DNA from: Reyranella sp.
Lineage (GTDB): Bacteria > Pseudomonadota > Alphaproteobacteria > Reyranellales > Reyranellaceae
Assembly: GCA_019750135.1 (NCBI GenBank)
Contig: JAIEOV010000025.1
Coordinates: forward strand, 37,052-101,051
Length of the DNA: 64,000 bases
Direction of reading: 5' to 3'
The position numbers were made by a program, and so were the translations under genes. The notes under the pieces were generated by a model. The model saw only the letters and a list, made by a program, of their open reading frames with translations. It had not been told where the DNA came from and did not search any database. Of the stretch, positions 40,694 through 49,019 are shown one piece after another (position 1 is the stretch's first letter; every line of letters begins with the position of its first letter).

Positions 40694-41370
40694 ATGAACA
40701 CGATTCGGTCGTGACGAAATCCAGCCACCCACCCGTCCCAGGCATGCACGACGACCGGCGCATCGAAGCCACGAGCCCGGATCTGAGCAATTAAGGCCTC
40801 GCGCTCGCCCTCCTCGGCGCGGTGGCGAAAGAAATCGTAGACACTCAGGATTACGCCCCCTGCCATTCGCAGCGAAGCGAATATCGCTTCCTCCTCGGCG
40901 GCACTGATCGTCCAGCTCAACGTGGGGAACGCCACGATGGTATGGGAATCCACATAATCGGCGGCGCGGGTCGGGAAGAAGTCGTTGATCGGCGTCATGC
41001 GCTTGGGCAGATCCGGAGCGAGGCGCTGCGAGAGGCGCTCGAGCAGGCGCTTCATCATGTCGAAATTGGTCAGGTTCGTCTCGATGGCGCAGGTCGACAT
41101 CCCCAATGCCGCCAGCAACATCGATTCTTGTGCGAGCCCGGCCCCGACCTCCACGAAACGCCTGGCAAACGGACAGTTTTCGATGACGAAGCGCGCGATC
41201 GCCTTGTCATAGTGCGCGAGCCCGATAGTCGCGCTCAGGTACTTGTTGTTGGCGGCAAGAAACCTATGGCGATACCAGCCGTAGAGTTGGTCACCCTTCG
41301 CAGCATATTCCTCCTCCAGAAACGCTGCGATTTCGCGATCGACCCGGCCCTCCATCTCAGTGTCATACAT
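40675..41370 (-). CDS. Stand-alone methyltransferase-like protein
   Basis: A 231-residue single-domain member of the family repeated in this locus. Motif I is FVEVGAGLAQESMLLAALG, followed by CAIETNLTNFDMMKRL; the later TIVAFPTLSWTISAAEEEAI and VILSVYDFFRHRAEEGERE match the block where relatives have ATNLTxSY and IDLSRFG. Motif I keeps the acidic residue and GAG but then has LAQE in place of GxG, so SAM binding is uncertain. It is the last gene of the minus-strand run from 48814. Confidence 0.7.
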   Translation of the reverse strand: MYDTEMEGRVDREIAAFLEEEYAAKGDQLYGWYRHRFLAANNKYLSATIGLAHYDKAIARFVIENCPFARRFVEVGAGLAQESMLLAALGMSTCAIETNLTNFDMMKRLLERLSQRLAPDLPKRMTPINDFFPTRAADYVDSHTIVAFPTLSWTISAAEEEAIFASLRMAGGVILSVYDFFRHRAEEGEREALIAQIRARGFDAPVVVHAWDGWVAGFRHDRIVFMRRSAS

Positions 41371-41433
41371 TCTTGCACGTCCAATTAAATAGCATCTTCC
41401 GAAAGCGCTGAGGCAGGTCCACCGCTCAGGATG

Positions 41434-43332
41434 CTAGTCTACCAGCGATACCGTATAAGATCGGCCATTCGTGTTGGGGTCGCTGCCATCCGACGCCGAA
41501 AAATAGAGGAGGCCGCTCCAGAACGAGTAGTGGCCGCCACCCGACTTGCGGATCGTATCGTGCCGGGCGTGGCCCGGGCCCAACTCCTGCCCATTCTCGA
41601 AAAGTCGCAAGTGAGACTGGTAGGGCCTTTGCTCGTTGTCCATTTTCTCGCGCAGCCCTACGGGGAGCGAGAGGACCCAGGCACTACCTCCCTCGTTTTC
41701 GAAGGGGCCCTTGAGTGTCCAGGCACGCACCTCGGCCGGTGGCGCCTCGACCGACGGCTCGGCCGCATCCGACACGGGCTTCGTCGCCGCTGTCGCCGAG
41801 CCTTCAATGGGCTTGCTGCAGAACACGATACCGAGCTTCGGAAATTCGCGGATTTGGGTAAAACCGAGAGACCGTACGGCCTCCACGATCGCCTCTCTCT
41901 CTGCTTCCGTACTTCGCGAGAAGATGAATATGCGAGGATCGATCAGCAGTGCGTCGTAAGAAGACAGTTGAGCGAGTACCTGCTCCTGCTGCTCCGGCTT
42001 CAAGCCGATCAAATGATGAGCGACAGCGAGCGTCCGCCCGTTCGGCGGTGCGTCGGGCACGGATGTCAGGCCCACCGCAAGGCGACGCGTGGCTTCGGGA
42101 TCGTCGTTCGCCATTTTGTCCAGGCCCGCGACGAGAGCGCCGAATCGTCGTGGATTCGGCTCGAAGGCCGTGGCACGCAGTCCCGAGGCTGCGAGGATGA
42201 AGGCTAGTTCGCCCAAGCCTGCACGCAATACATCATACCGATCGAAGCGCGGCAGCAGATTGACGATGAGATTGGCCAAGTCACCGACGGTCGAGCCAGC
42301 GATTTGGCGCGAATCCATCAATCCCTTGTAGTGCGCGTAAAGACCGCTGTCGTCGACACCCAGGGTCGCGACACGCTGTTCGTGCAGCGCTATCAGCGTA
42401 TTGTTGACCCACTCGGTTGCGGTGGCAACCGAGGTCTTCTTAGGCCGGTGAAGCGCCGCCGCCGCCGATTCCGAAGTGATGAGTCCGCCGGCTGTCAGCA
42501 GCAGGTCGGCGACCGGCTCGTAGATATCCGGATTGTAGTGGTAGATGTCGCGACCGCCGCTCGCGAGTGCCGCCTCGCGTCCCCGCTCCTCCAGGATGAT
42601 GGAGGGGTCGAACATTACCGCGCCGCGGCGCTCGGCGGCCTGACGCACGATATCGATCAGCTGCGCGCGATCCTTCATCTGCGTGCCCGCCAGCCCCGGC
42701 ACGACGAAGTGCGACACGAACACCCACTTCTTGGTGCGGTCGAACATGATGTCATCGAGAATTGTGGTGGCCGTGTCCACGTCGGGGCTGTTCAGTCGCG
42801 TTTGCCGCAGGACGCGCTCGATCAGGGCGAGTTCGTCGGCACCACGATCGGCCAGCTTTCCCAGCGCGTCGTTGATGATGTCGTCCCCGATGGGCTGACG
42901 AAGCGAAAACGCACGATACCATGGAAGCAGAGGACCGCCGTACTTCGATACGAATTCCTTGTAGAAGAAGTTGACCTGGAAGGAATATGGCTCGTGCGAG
43001 ATCTGCCACAGCTCGGAGACCTCGACGAACACGACATCGGCGGTTTCCAGGATACGCTTGTCGGTCGCGGTACGCGGCGGCAACTGAGGCGGAAAAAAGA
43101 TGAACGGCCGCAACGCTTCGGGAATGTCGAATTCCCCCCGCGTATAGCGGATGATCTGGCGGGCCTCACTGAAAGTGTGGGTGGCCGAGCTGGCATTCGC
43201 CCAGACGCGGACGGCACGGCCGAGATTGGCGAGCGTCTCGAAAGGCTCATGAACGCGGCAGCTTCCGATCACCGCAATCCGGGTGCCGCCGCGCTGCCCA
43301 TGCGCGTCGCCGACCAGATCGAACACCCTCAT
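41434..43332 (-). CDS. GSC-type SGNH/WcbI-like domain fused to a degenerate methyltransferase-like domain
   Basis: A 632-residue protein. Residues 1-285 form an alpha/beta domain opening RIAVIGSCRVHEPFE (Ser24, Cys25), with VVFVEVSELWQI near 107 and a terminal YHYNPDIYEPVADLLL; this resembles GSC-type SGNH esterase/transferase folds such as WcbI. Residues 310-510 are the locus methyltransferase-like module (GLYAHYKGLMD, RAGLGELAFILAASG, FEPNPRRFGA, FDALLIDPRIF-like), with motif I reduced. The C-terminal 110 residues are a beta-rich domain ending SDPNTNGRSYTVSLV. The first domain keeps the GSC nucleophile while both other copies in the locus have lost it. Confidence 0.75.
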   Translation of the reverse strand: MRVFDLVGDAHGQRGGTRIAVIGSCRVHEPFETLANLGRAVRVWANASSATHTFSEARQIIRYTRGEFDIPEALRPFIFFPPQLPPRTATDKRILETADVVFVEVSELWQISHEPYSFQVNFFYKEFVSKYGGPLLPWYRAFSLRQPIGDDIINDALGKLADRGADELALIERVLRQTRLNSPDVDTATTILDDIMFDRTKKWVFVSHFVVPGLAGTQMKDRAQLIDIVRQAAERRGAVMFDPSIILEERGREAALASGGRDIYHYNPDIYEPVADLLLTAGGLITSESAAAALHRPKKTSVATATEWVNNTLIALHEQRVATLGVDDSGLYAHYKGLMDSRQIAGSTVGDLANLIVNLLPRFDRYDVLRAGLGELAFILAASGLRATAFEPNPRRFGALVAGLDKMANDDPEATRRLAVGLTSVPDAPPNGRTLAVAHHLIGLKPEQQEQVLAQLSSYDALLIDPRIFIFSRSTEAEREAIVEAVRSLGFTQIREFPKLGIVFCSKPIEGSATAATKPVSDAAEPSVEAPPAEVRAWTLKGPFENEGGSAWVLSLPVGLREKMDNEQRPYQSHLRLFENGQELGPGHARHDTIRKSGGGHYSFWSGLLYFSASDGSDPNTNGRSYTVSLVD

Positions 43333-43378
43333 CTCATTCCACCCATCGTTTTTCTGGGATCGACAGGATCAGCGACCG

Positions 43379-43624
43379 TCAGCCGCCGATCGCCGAGCGA
43401 AGAATCGGAATCAACTCGCCCACCTTGGTCGCCGAGTAGGTCTTCTCGATGTCGATGCGACCACCAAGCTCGACCTCGAGCGTCAGCATGATGCGGCCGT
43501 GGGCGAGCGAATCCCAGCCCGCCACGTCCGAAGCCGTGGTCTCGACCGTAACGACAACCGACCCGTCTCCGGTCTCGCTGCGGACCGCGCGCTGGATTGC
43601 CTCGAGAAGTTCGGCGTCGGTCAT
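43379..43624 (-). CDS. Acyl carrier protein (second)
   Basis: An 81-residue carrier protein starting at MTDAELLEAIQRAV. The phosphopantetheine Ser is S39 in GWDSLAHGRIMLTLE. It follows the fatty-acyl-AMP ligase gene by seven bases, so the ligase probably loads it with a fatty acid. It is a separate branch from the first carrier protein (39314-39550), which is paired with the adenylation enzyme. Confidence 0.88.
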   Translation of the reverse strand: MTDAELLEAIQRAVRSETGDGSVVVTVETTASDVAGWDSLAHGRIMLTLEVELGGRIDIEKTYSATKVGELIPILRSAIGG

Positions 43625-43631
43625 GGCGATC

Positions 43632-45374
43632 TCAACGGTTGGTTGCAAGTTGGCTGGCGATCTTCTTGGCGTTCATCTCGCGGCTGATCTTGCCACTCGT
43701 GGTCTTGACCAGCCATCCTTCATCGACGAGATGCACCGATTTCGGCATCACATTCACCACCGAGAAAATCCGGTTGAGGACCTCCGTGCGCAGTTCGGCT
43801 TCGGATCGGGTCGTGTCCGGCAGTTTCTCGGCGATGACGACCAGCCCCTGTGTGCCATTGCGTTCATCGAGCAGCGGCACGGCCACCGATCGGCCGGGCT
43901 TCAGCCCGCCGATCTTGCCCATCAGGTCCTCGATCTCATGCGCGTAGATGTTCCGGCCGTTGACGATGATCAGATCGTCGATCCGCCCGAGCACGTAGAC
44001 GGCACCGTCCTGCACGAAGCCCAGGTCCCGGGTGAAGAAAAGCCCGTCGCGAAGCTGCCCGCGCGTGCGTTCCGGTTCCTCATTGTAGTTCGAGAACAGG
44101 AAATCGCCGGAGACCGCGATCTCGCCGACTTGGCCGTCGGGCAGCGGCTTGCGATCCTGATCGACAATTCCGACGGTGAGCCCAGCGATCGGGCCGCCGC
44201 ACTCGACAAGCTCGCGATAACCCTCGCCCTTGCTGCCCACGTCGACATGGCAGCCTCGCTCGAGACTCTCGCGCCTGCACCAGATGCGCCGAGGGCTCCG
44301 ACCAATGCGGGTTTGCGTGACTGCGTATACGGTCTCAGCCATGGCGTAACAGCACTGGAGCGCCTCGACTGCCAGTCCGGAGGCGGCGAAGGCGGCGGCA
44401 AATCGGTCGAATGACTCCGGCCGACAGGTTTCCGAACAGTTGATGAAGGCGCGCATGGTCGACAATTGGTACTTGGCCGCGTCACGGCCAGCCATCGCCG
44501 CCAGGTATTCGAACGCGAAGTTCGGCAACCATGCCAGGGTTCCACGCCAACGGGTTATGCAATCGAACAGCGACCCCGGACGAGCGAGCCATTCGAACGG
44601 ATCGAGGTGAACCACCGGAATGCCGCGATACACCGGGAGCATGAAGCAGGCGATTAGCCCCATGTCATGGTAGAGCGGCAGCCACGACACAATCACGTCG
44701 TTGTCCTGCACTTCGAGCGAAGCAGCGTAGCTATCGAGCTGCGCGGCAATCGCTCGGTAGCTGAGAGCCACGCCCTTCTTCAGACCGGTGGTTCCTGAGC
44801 TGTGCTGCAGAAGGCCAATGTCGCCTTCGCCCGGGATGGACCAGGCAGGCTGCGCCGGCACGACGTCCTCGATCGCCACAAGCCGCGAGCGGCTGAGGTC
44901 GAGCCCATTGGTCTGCATCTCATCGAGGGTGGCGCGGTCGGCCACGACGACAGCCGGCCGGATGCGCTCGAAAAGCGTCGAATGAGAGGACCAATAGAGG
45001 CGCGGATCCTGCTTGGGAGAGCTGCATGGCATGAAGGATGGCCGGAACCCGCCCAGCATGGCGCCCAGGAAACTGCCGTAGAGCTGCGGAACATGCCGCA
45101 GGAAGATGAGGATCAGTGCGCCGGCCGGAAGGTCGAGCGCGCGGTAGGCGCCAACAAACGCGGCGGCGCTGCCCTCTATGTCACGCCAGCGCAGCTCCTC
45201 GACCTGGCCGCCGCGCAGGAACCGACAGAAAATCTCGTCCGGCTTGGCCTTGAAATGGCCGAGCACGGCTGAAAGGAAGCCGTTCGCGGCCCTGTCCGTG
45301 GCTGTCACAAGCGGGGGAATTACCCCGGATTTCATATCTTGGGCAAGTACCATGTTCGCCGCGTTCGGAGCCAT
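43632..45374 (-). CDS. Fatty-acyl-AMP ligase (FAAL-type)
   Basis: A 580-residue ANL enzyme; the chosen ATG follows AGGAGGG. Features of FAALs are HSSGTTGLKKGVALSY, SWLPLYHDMGLIACFMLPVY, CCYAMAETVYAVTQ, FTRDLGFVQDGAVYVLGRIDDLIIVNGRNIYAHEIE, and the C-terminal TTSGKISREMNAKK Lys. SWLPLYHDMGL is the hallmark that separates FAALs from acyl-CoA ligases. It would activate a fatty acid with ATP and pass it to the adjacent carrier protein without CoA. It starts the run of fatty-acid loading within the locus. Confidence 0.9.
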   Translation of the reverse strand: MAPNAANMVLAQDMKSGVIPPLVTATDRAANGFLSAVLGHFKAKPDEIFCRFLRGGQVEELRWRDIEGSAAAFVGAYRALDLPAGALILIFLRHVPQLYGSFLGAMLGGFRPSFMPCSSPKQDPRLYWSSHSTLFERIRPAVVVADRATLDEMQTNGLDLSRSRLVAIEDVVPAQPAWSIPGEGDIGLLQHSSGTTGLKKGVALSYRAIAAQLDSYAASLEVQDNDVIVSWLPLYHDMGLIACFMLPVYRGIPVVHLDPFEWLARPGSLFDCITRWRGTLAWLPNFAFEYLAAMAGRDAAKYQLSTMRAFINCSETCRPESFDRFAAAFAASGLAVEALQCCYAMAETVYAVTQTRIGRSPRRIWCRRESLERGCHVDVGSKGEGYRELVECGGPIAGLTVGIVDQDRKPLPDGQVGEIAVSGDFLFSNYNEEPERTRGQLRDGLFFTRDLGFVQDGAVYVLGRIDDLIIVNGRNIYAHEIEDLMGKIGGLKPGRSVAVPLLDERNGTQGLVVIAEKLPDTTRSEAELRTEVLNRIFSVVNVMPKSVHLVDEGWLVKTTSGKISREMNAKKIASQLATNR

Positions 45375-45411
45375 GTCAGCCCTCCTTCGACGCCCTGGAT
45401 CGCCGACGGCT

Positions 45412-46860
45412 TCAGGTCGGCCATTCGAGCTGCCGCCAAGGCAAATAGACAGCGTCGCGGCCCGGCCAACCCGGGTCGGGAGCGCGAAGCACCGGCAAGG
45501 TGCCATTGCGGCCTGCGATGGTCACAACGACCTCCGGGGCGTGGCTCGGAACCGAAAAGCTCAACCCGTTCAAATCACCGTCATCTACACGCCGCCAAGC
45601 AGTCGCATCGCAGCCTATCTCCTCCTCGATTGTCACCAGCCATTTCGCTTCAGCCTGCTGCACCCCAAAGCGCAACGTGTCGCGCAGCCACAGATAATTG
45701 AGCAAGCGACTCTGCAAGGCGACCCACAGCCGGCCGGCATGGAAGCGCTCGGCAATGCTGTGGAAGCGCGCGCGAGCATGCTCGTCGAAGGCAGGCGACG
45801 TCACTGTGGATCGCAGCTTTCTCGACAATGCGGGAGCCCGGCCGCGCGGACCCTTCCTGCCGAAATGCTGATACACGATCACGACCCCTCGCATCTCCTC
45901 CAAGGCATCGAGGTCGGCGTCAGTGACCTGGTTGCAGAATGTGCTCATGATTGGCTGGTCGAAGCCACGATGGCGTTTGAACGCCAGGAGTGGCTTGCCG
46001 TCGCGTCCATTGACGCGGATGAGCGTCTTGTTGAAGAACGACGTCAGCAGCTGTCGGTGAGCGTCGCTGTCGCCAGGGAATTCTGCATTGTAGGTCACCC
46101 CCTCATAGTCGCGGCGACGCAACCATGCTGCCCAGGGAAATTGGCGGATCGCCCGATCGAGATGGTGCTGGGTAGGGTACTGCAGGTGGTCGCCGAACTT
46201 TCCGAAATTGACGCACTCGTCGATCCAGAAATACTTGAACCCAAAGGCCTTTATGAGATCCATGCAGTAAAAAGGGTGCTCAGGGTCGTCCGCGTGCTGG
46301 TACCAACCCCATGGGCCGCCGACGTTGCTGACCGAACTGGAATGATTGACATAGACAGAAGGCTTCACGCCGAGCCTGTCCAGGCGGTCCAGCGCATAGG
46401 CCGCTTGGTCGCGAAGCGCATGCAAGCAGCGATCCGAACCTTCCTCAAAAGGCCAGTTGCCCATCGAATGCAGCGTATCGAGCCAGCCGAGGCGTCCGAG
46501 CTCGACAATCTGTCCCGCGCGCGAGGAGTCCTGGCGGGGTTCGACGTGGGCGTAGTGCAAATGCAGCGATAGCAGCTCCGGCCCCGGGTAGGTCCATATC
46601 CAGAAGCTGTCACCGACCTCGAGCCCCAGACCGTCACCGTCAGGCGTCGGCCCGTGACCGTTGACGAAAGCATGCCAGCCGTCGAAGCATTCCTGGTGCA
46701 TGCCGTCCAGGTCGTTGCTGATGGAGAGCGCCGCGATGTACGGATAGGGATATGCGCGTACGCTGACGCCGTCCGTTCGCAACTGATGGGCGCCACCCTG
46801 CTCCACCGGCAAATCGGTCAGCAGGGCGAAAGGATCAAGAGGCCTGACCGGAACCGCCAT
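45412..46860 (-). CDS. NodB-like polysaccharide deacetylase-family protein, intact copy
   Basis: A 482-residue protein starting at MAVPVRPLDPFALL. The first strand IAALSISNDLDGM provides an Asp pair, and VNHSSSVSNVGG a possible metal His, as in NodB-type deacetylases or related TIM-barrel hydrolases. LELGRLGWLDTLHSMGN-like and FKYFWIDECVNFGKFGD blocks follow. The C-terminal 100 residues form a beta-rich tail with VYLPWRQLEWP. It is a clear paralogue of the C-terminal part of the next protein upstream, sharing VRAYPYPY / IRDYPFPF, GLGLEVG and AVYLPW. No signal peptide is visible. Confidence 0.65.
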   Translation of the reverse strand: MAVPVRPLDPFALLTDLPVEQGGAHQLRTDGVSVRAYPYPYIAALSISNDLDGMHQECFDGWHAFVNGHGPTPDGDGLGLEVGDSFWIWTYPGPELLSLHLHYAHVEPRQDSSRAGQIVELGRLGWLDTLHSMGNWPFEEGSDRCLHALRDQAAYALDRLDRLGVKPSVYVNHSSSVSNVGGPWGWYQHADDPEHPFYCMDLIKAFGFKYFWIDECVNFGKFGDHLQYPTQHHLDRAIRQFPWAAWLRRRDYEGVTYNAEFPGDSDAHRQLLTSFFNKTLIRVNGRDGKPLLAFKRHRGFDQPIMSTFCNQVTDADLDALEEMRGVVIVYQHFGRKGPRGRAPALSRKLRSTVTSPAFDEHARARFHSIAERFHAGRLWVALQSRLLNYLWLRDTLRFGVQQAEAKWLVTIEEEIGCDATAWRRVDDGDLNGLSFSVPSHAPEVVVTIAGRNGTLPVLRAPDPGWPGRDAVYLPWRQLEWPT

Positions 46861-46864
46861 CACA

Positions 46865-48814
46865 TCACCGCTGGGGCCAAGTGAGCGCCGACCACGGCAG
46901 ATAGACGGCATCGTGCTGGGCAACTGCTGGATCGGGCGCGCGTCGAACGGGTAGCGGCGAGGAAGTCCCCTCGAGCTCAACGACGATCTCGGGAGCCTCC
47001 TCGGGCACGACCAGCGCCAGACCGTGCAGTTCCGCCGCGCCAATCGGTCGTTCGTCGGCTGCTGAAACCGTGACAACCCATTTGTCCGCACCGCGGATGG
47101 TGCGTAGGCGGAGGCACTCGCGCAACCACAACCATTGCAGCAAACGCCCAGCAGTCGCCAGCAACAGTTTCCGATCGCGCCACCGGGTCGCGATGTCTTG
47201 CCAGCACGGAACTGCATGCTCGTCAAACATCTCGCGCAATTCCAGTTGGCGGCGGCCATCATAAAATGGCGCAGCACCTATCAGCGACCATGCAGATGCC
47301 TCGAGTTCCACGATCATTGCCGCACGCTGGTTCGTCAGCGCATCGAGCCGATCGGTCCGGAATTCCGGTGGAAAATTCGTCCACGTCGGACGCATCGACC
47401 CGCTAAAGCGCTTGAATGGTCGGGCATCCTCCCCGAACCTGTCCGATTGAAGTACCGAGTTGAAGCATCGGATCAAGCGTTCCTGGCTCGCCGGGAAGAC
47501 GTGCTGCCACTGCTCCCAAGGATAGGATTGTATGGCTTCCACCAGGCGCGGCTCCGAACCAAAGTTGACGTGTTCACCGAATTTGGTGCGTTCGAGCAAT
47601 TGCCTATCGGACGTAAAGCGCAGCGACGCGAGATCACCGCCGACATCGACGCCTACCGTGGGCTCGAAGCCAGCCGATGCGAGCGCTTCGAGCTTGCGCC
47701 TGACAGCATCGTCTATAACGACGTCGCGCAGTGTATCGACCCACCCCGCGCGCCCCAGCTCGACCAGTAGTGCTTCGTCGCTGCCGGCAGCGGCAGGTGC
47801 CGCGGCAACACCAACCCCAAAGCAAGCTACCCTGCCGCTGTCACGGGAAAAGGTAAATGCGCCGCCGACCTCCAGCCCCAAGCCGTGACCAAAAGGAGTC
47901 TCCCCATCGCCGCACAGAAAATCCCGCAATTGTTGAAAGTGAGCGCGGGATTGCCAAGCGACCCCGCATGCAATCGCCAGCGCCCCTGCGAACGGAAAGG
48001 GATAGTCGCGGATACTTACTGCTCCCAATCGAACGTGGTGGTGGCCGGTCTCCTCGATCGGCATGGCGGTGAGCGCGTCGACGATGTTGGTCACAGCCGG
48101 GAGTTCCGACCGCACCGTCATGGTCGGCATCGGCGCCACGGTCGGTTTGGCGCAATAGACGACGCCGAGGCCTGAAAATTCACGAATGAACGTGAACCCG
48201 CGGCGCCGAATCGCCTCGACCGCCTCATCCTGCTCCGCAATCGTCGGACGCAAGTGCAGGAAGAGGCGCGGCTCAATCAACACTGCGTCATAGCGAGACA
48301 GCAGAGCGAGGACGGCGTCCTCCTGATCTGCGGAAAATCCCATCAGATGGTGAGCAATGCACAGTACATTGTCGCCGGGCGGCGCCGAGGGAACCGCCTC
48401 GTGCAGGGCCGCGATCTGTTGCGCGATCTCGGGAGCCTCGCGCTCCAGTGCCTGAACACCCGCTTCGACTGCGGCAAAGCGCTGGGTATTGGCTTCGCAG
48501 GCCAGGACCCTCAAACCCATGGCCGATAGCACGAAGGCCAGCTCCCCGAGTCCCGACCGCAAGACATGATAGGCGTCGAACCGGGGCAGCGACTGGCCGA
48601 TCACATGAGCCAGGTCGCTGACGCCACGCCGATTGGCAATGTGGCCGCCATCCAGAATCGCTTTGTAGTGATCAAAAAGCCCGCTCGGATCGACACCCAG
48701 CTCCATAACCCGCCGACCATGCAGCGGCATAAGGATGCCGTCGACCCGTTCGGCAGCCTTGGCCGCAGTCAGCGTCACACCAACCGCCTTCGACGACGCT
48801 TCGTGACGAGCCAA
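46865..48814 (-). CDS. Degenerate methyltransferase-like domain fused to a degenerate deacetylase-like domain
   Basis: A 649-residue protein. Residues 20-220 are the locus methyltransferase-like module (GLFDHYKAILDGGHIA, RSGLGELAFVLSAMG, CEANTQRFAAVEAG, YDAVLIEPRLF), nearly identical in layout to that in 41434-43332. Residues 250-640 match the NodB-like protein at 45412-46860, but the strand ISNDLDGM is here IACGVAWQS, so the metal-binding Asp pair is lost. It was probably formed by domain fusion and then lost catalysis, perhaps keeping a binding role. It is divergent from the 49020 gene. Confidence 0.7.
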   Translation of the reverse strand: MARHEASSKAVGVTLTAAKAAERVDGILMPLHGRRVMELGVDPSGLFDHYKAILDGGHIANRRGVSDLAHVIGQSLPRFDAYHVLRSGLGELAFVLSAMGLRVLACEANTQRFAAVEAGVQALEREAPEIAQQIAALHEAVPSAPPGDNVLCIAHHLMGFSADQEDAVLALLSRYDAVLIEPRLFLHLRPTIAEQDEAVEAIRRRGFTFIREFSGLGVVYCAKPTVAPMPTMTVRSELPAVTNIVDALTAMPIEETGHHHVRLGAVSIRDYPFPFAGALAIACGVAWQSRAHFQQLRDFLCGDGETPFGHGLGLEVGGAFTFSRDSGRVACFGVGVAAAPAAAGSDEALLVELGRAGWVDTLRDVVIDDAVRRKLEALASAGFEPTVGVDVGGDLASLRFTSDRQLLERTKFGEHVNFGSEPRLVEAIQSYPWEQWQHVFPASQERLIRCFNSVLQSDRFGEDARPFKRFSGSMRPTWTNFPPEFRTDRLDALTNQRAAMIVELEASAWSLIGAAPFYDGRRQLELREMFDEHAVPCWQDIATRWRDRKLLLATAGRLLQWLWLRECLRLRTIRGADKWVVTVSAADERPIGAAELHGLALVVPEEAPEIVVELEGTSSPLPVRRAPDPAVAQHDAVYLPWSALTWPQR

Positions 48815-49019
48815 TCCACTCGATACTACAGCACTTTCAGCCAGTAGCCGCCCTCCCCAATGGGCCGGTCATACGCTATCGAGGTTGCGCCGTAAAGACG
48901 TACGAAATGTGCTGGGTAGCGACGGCTTTTCGACGGCAGTCCGAGCGTACCGGGCTGGCTTTTGGGCAGCCGCGGCCCTATTAATTGGTCGCTCACTCAT
49001 CTTGGAGAATGTCCGACAA

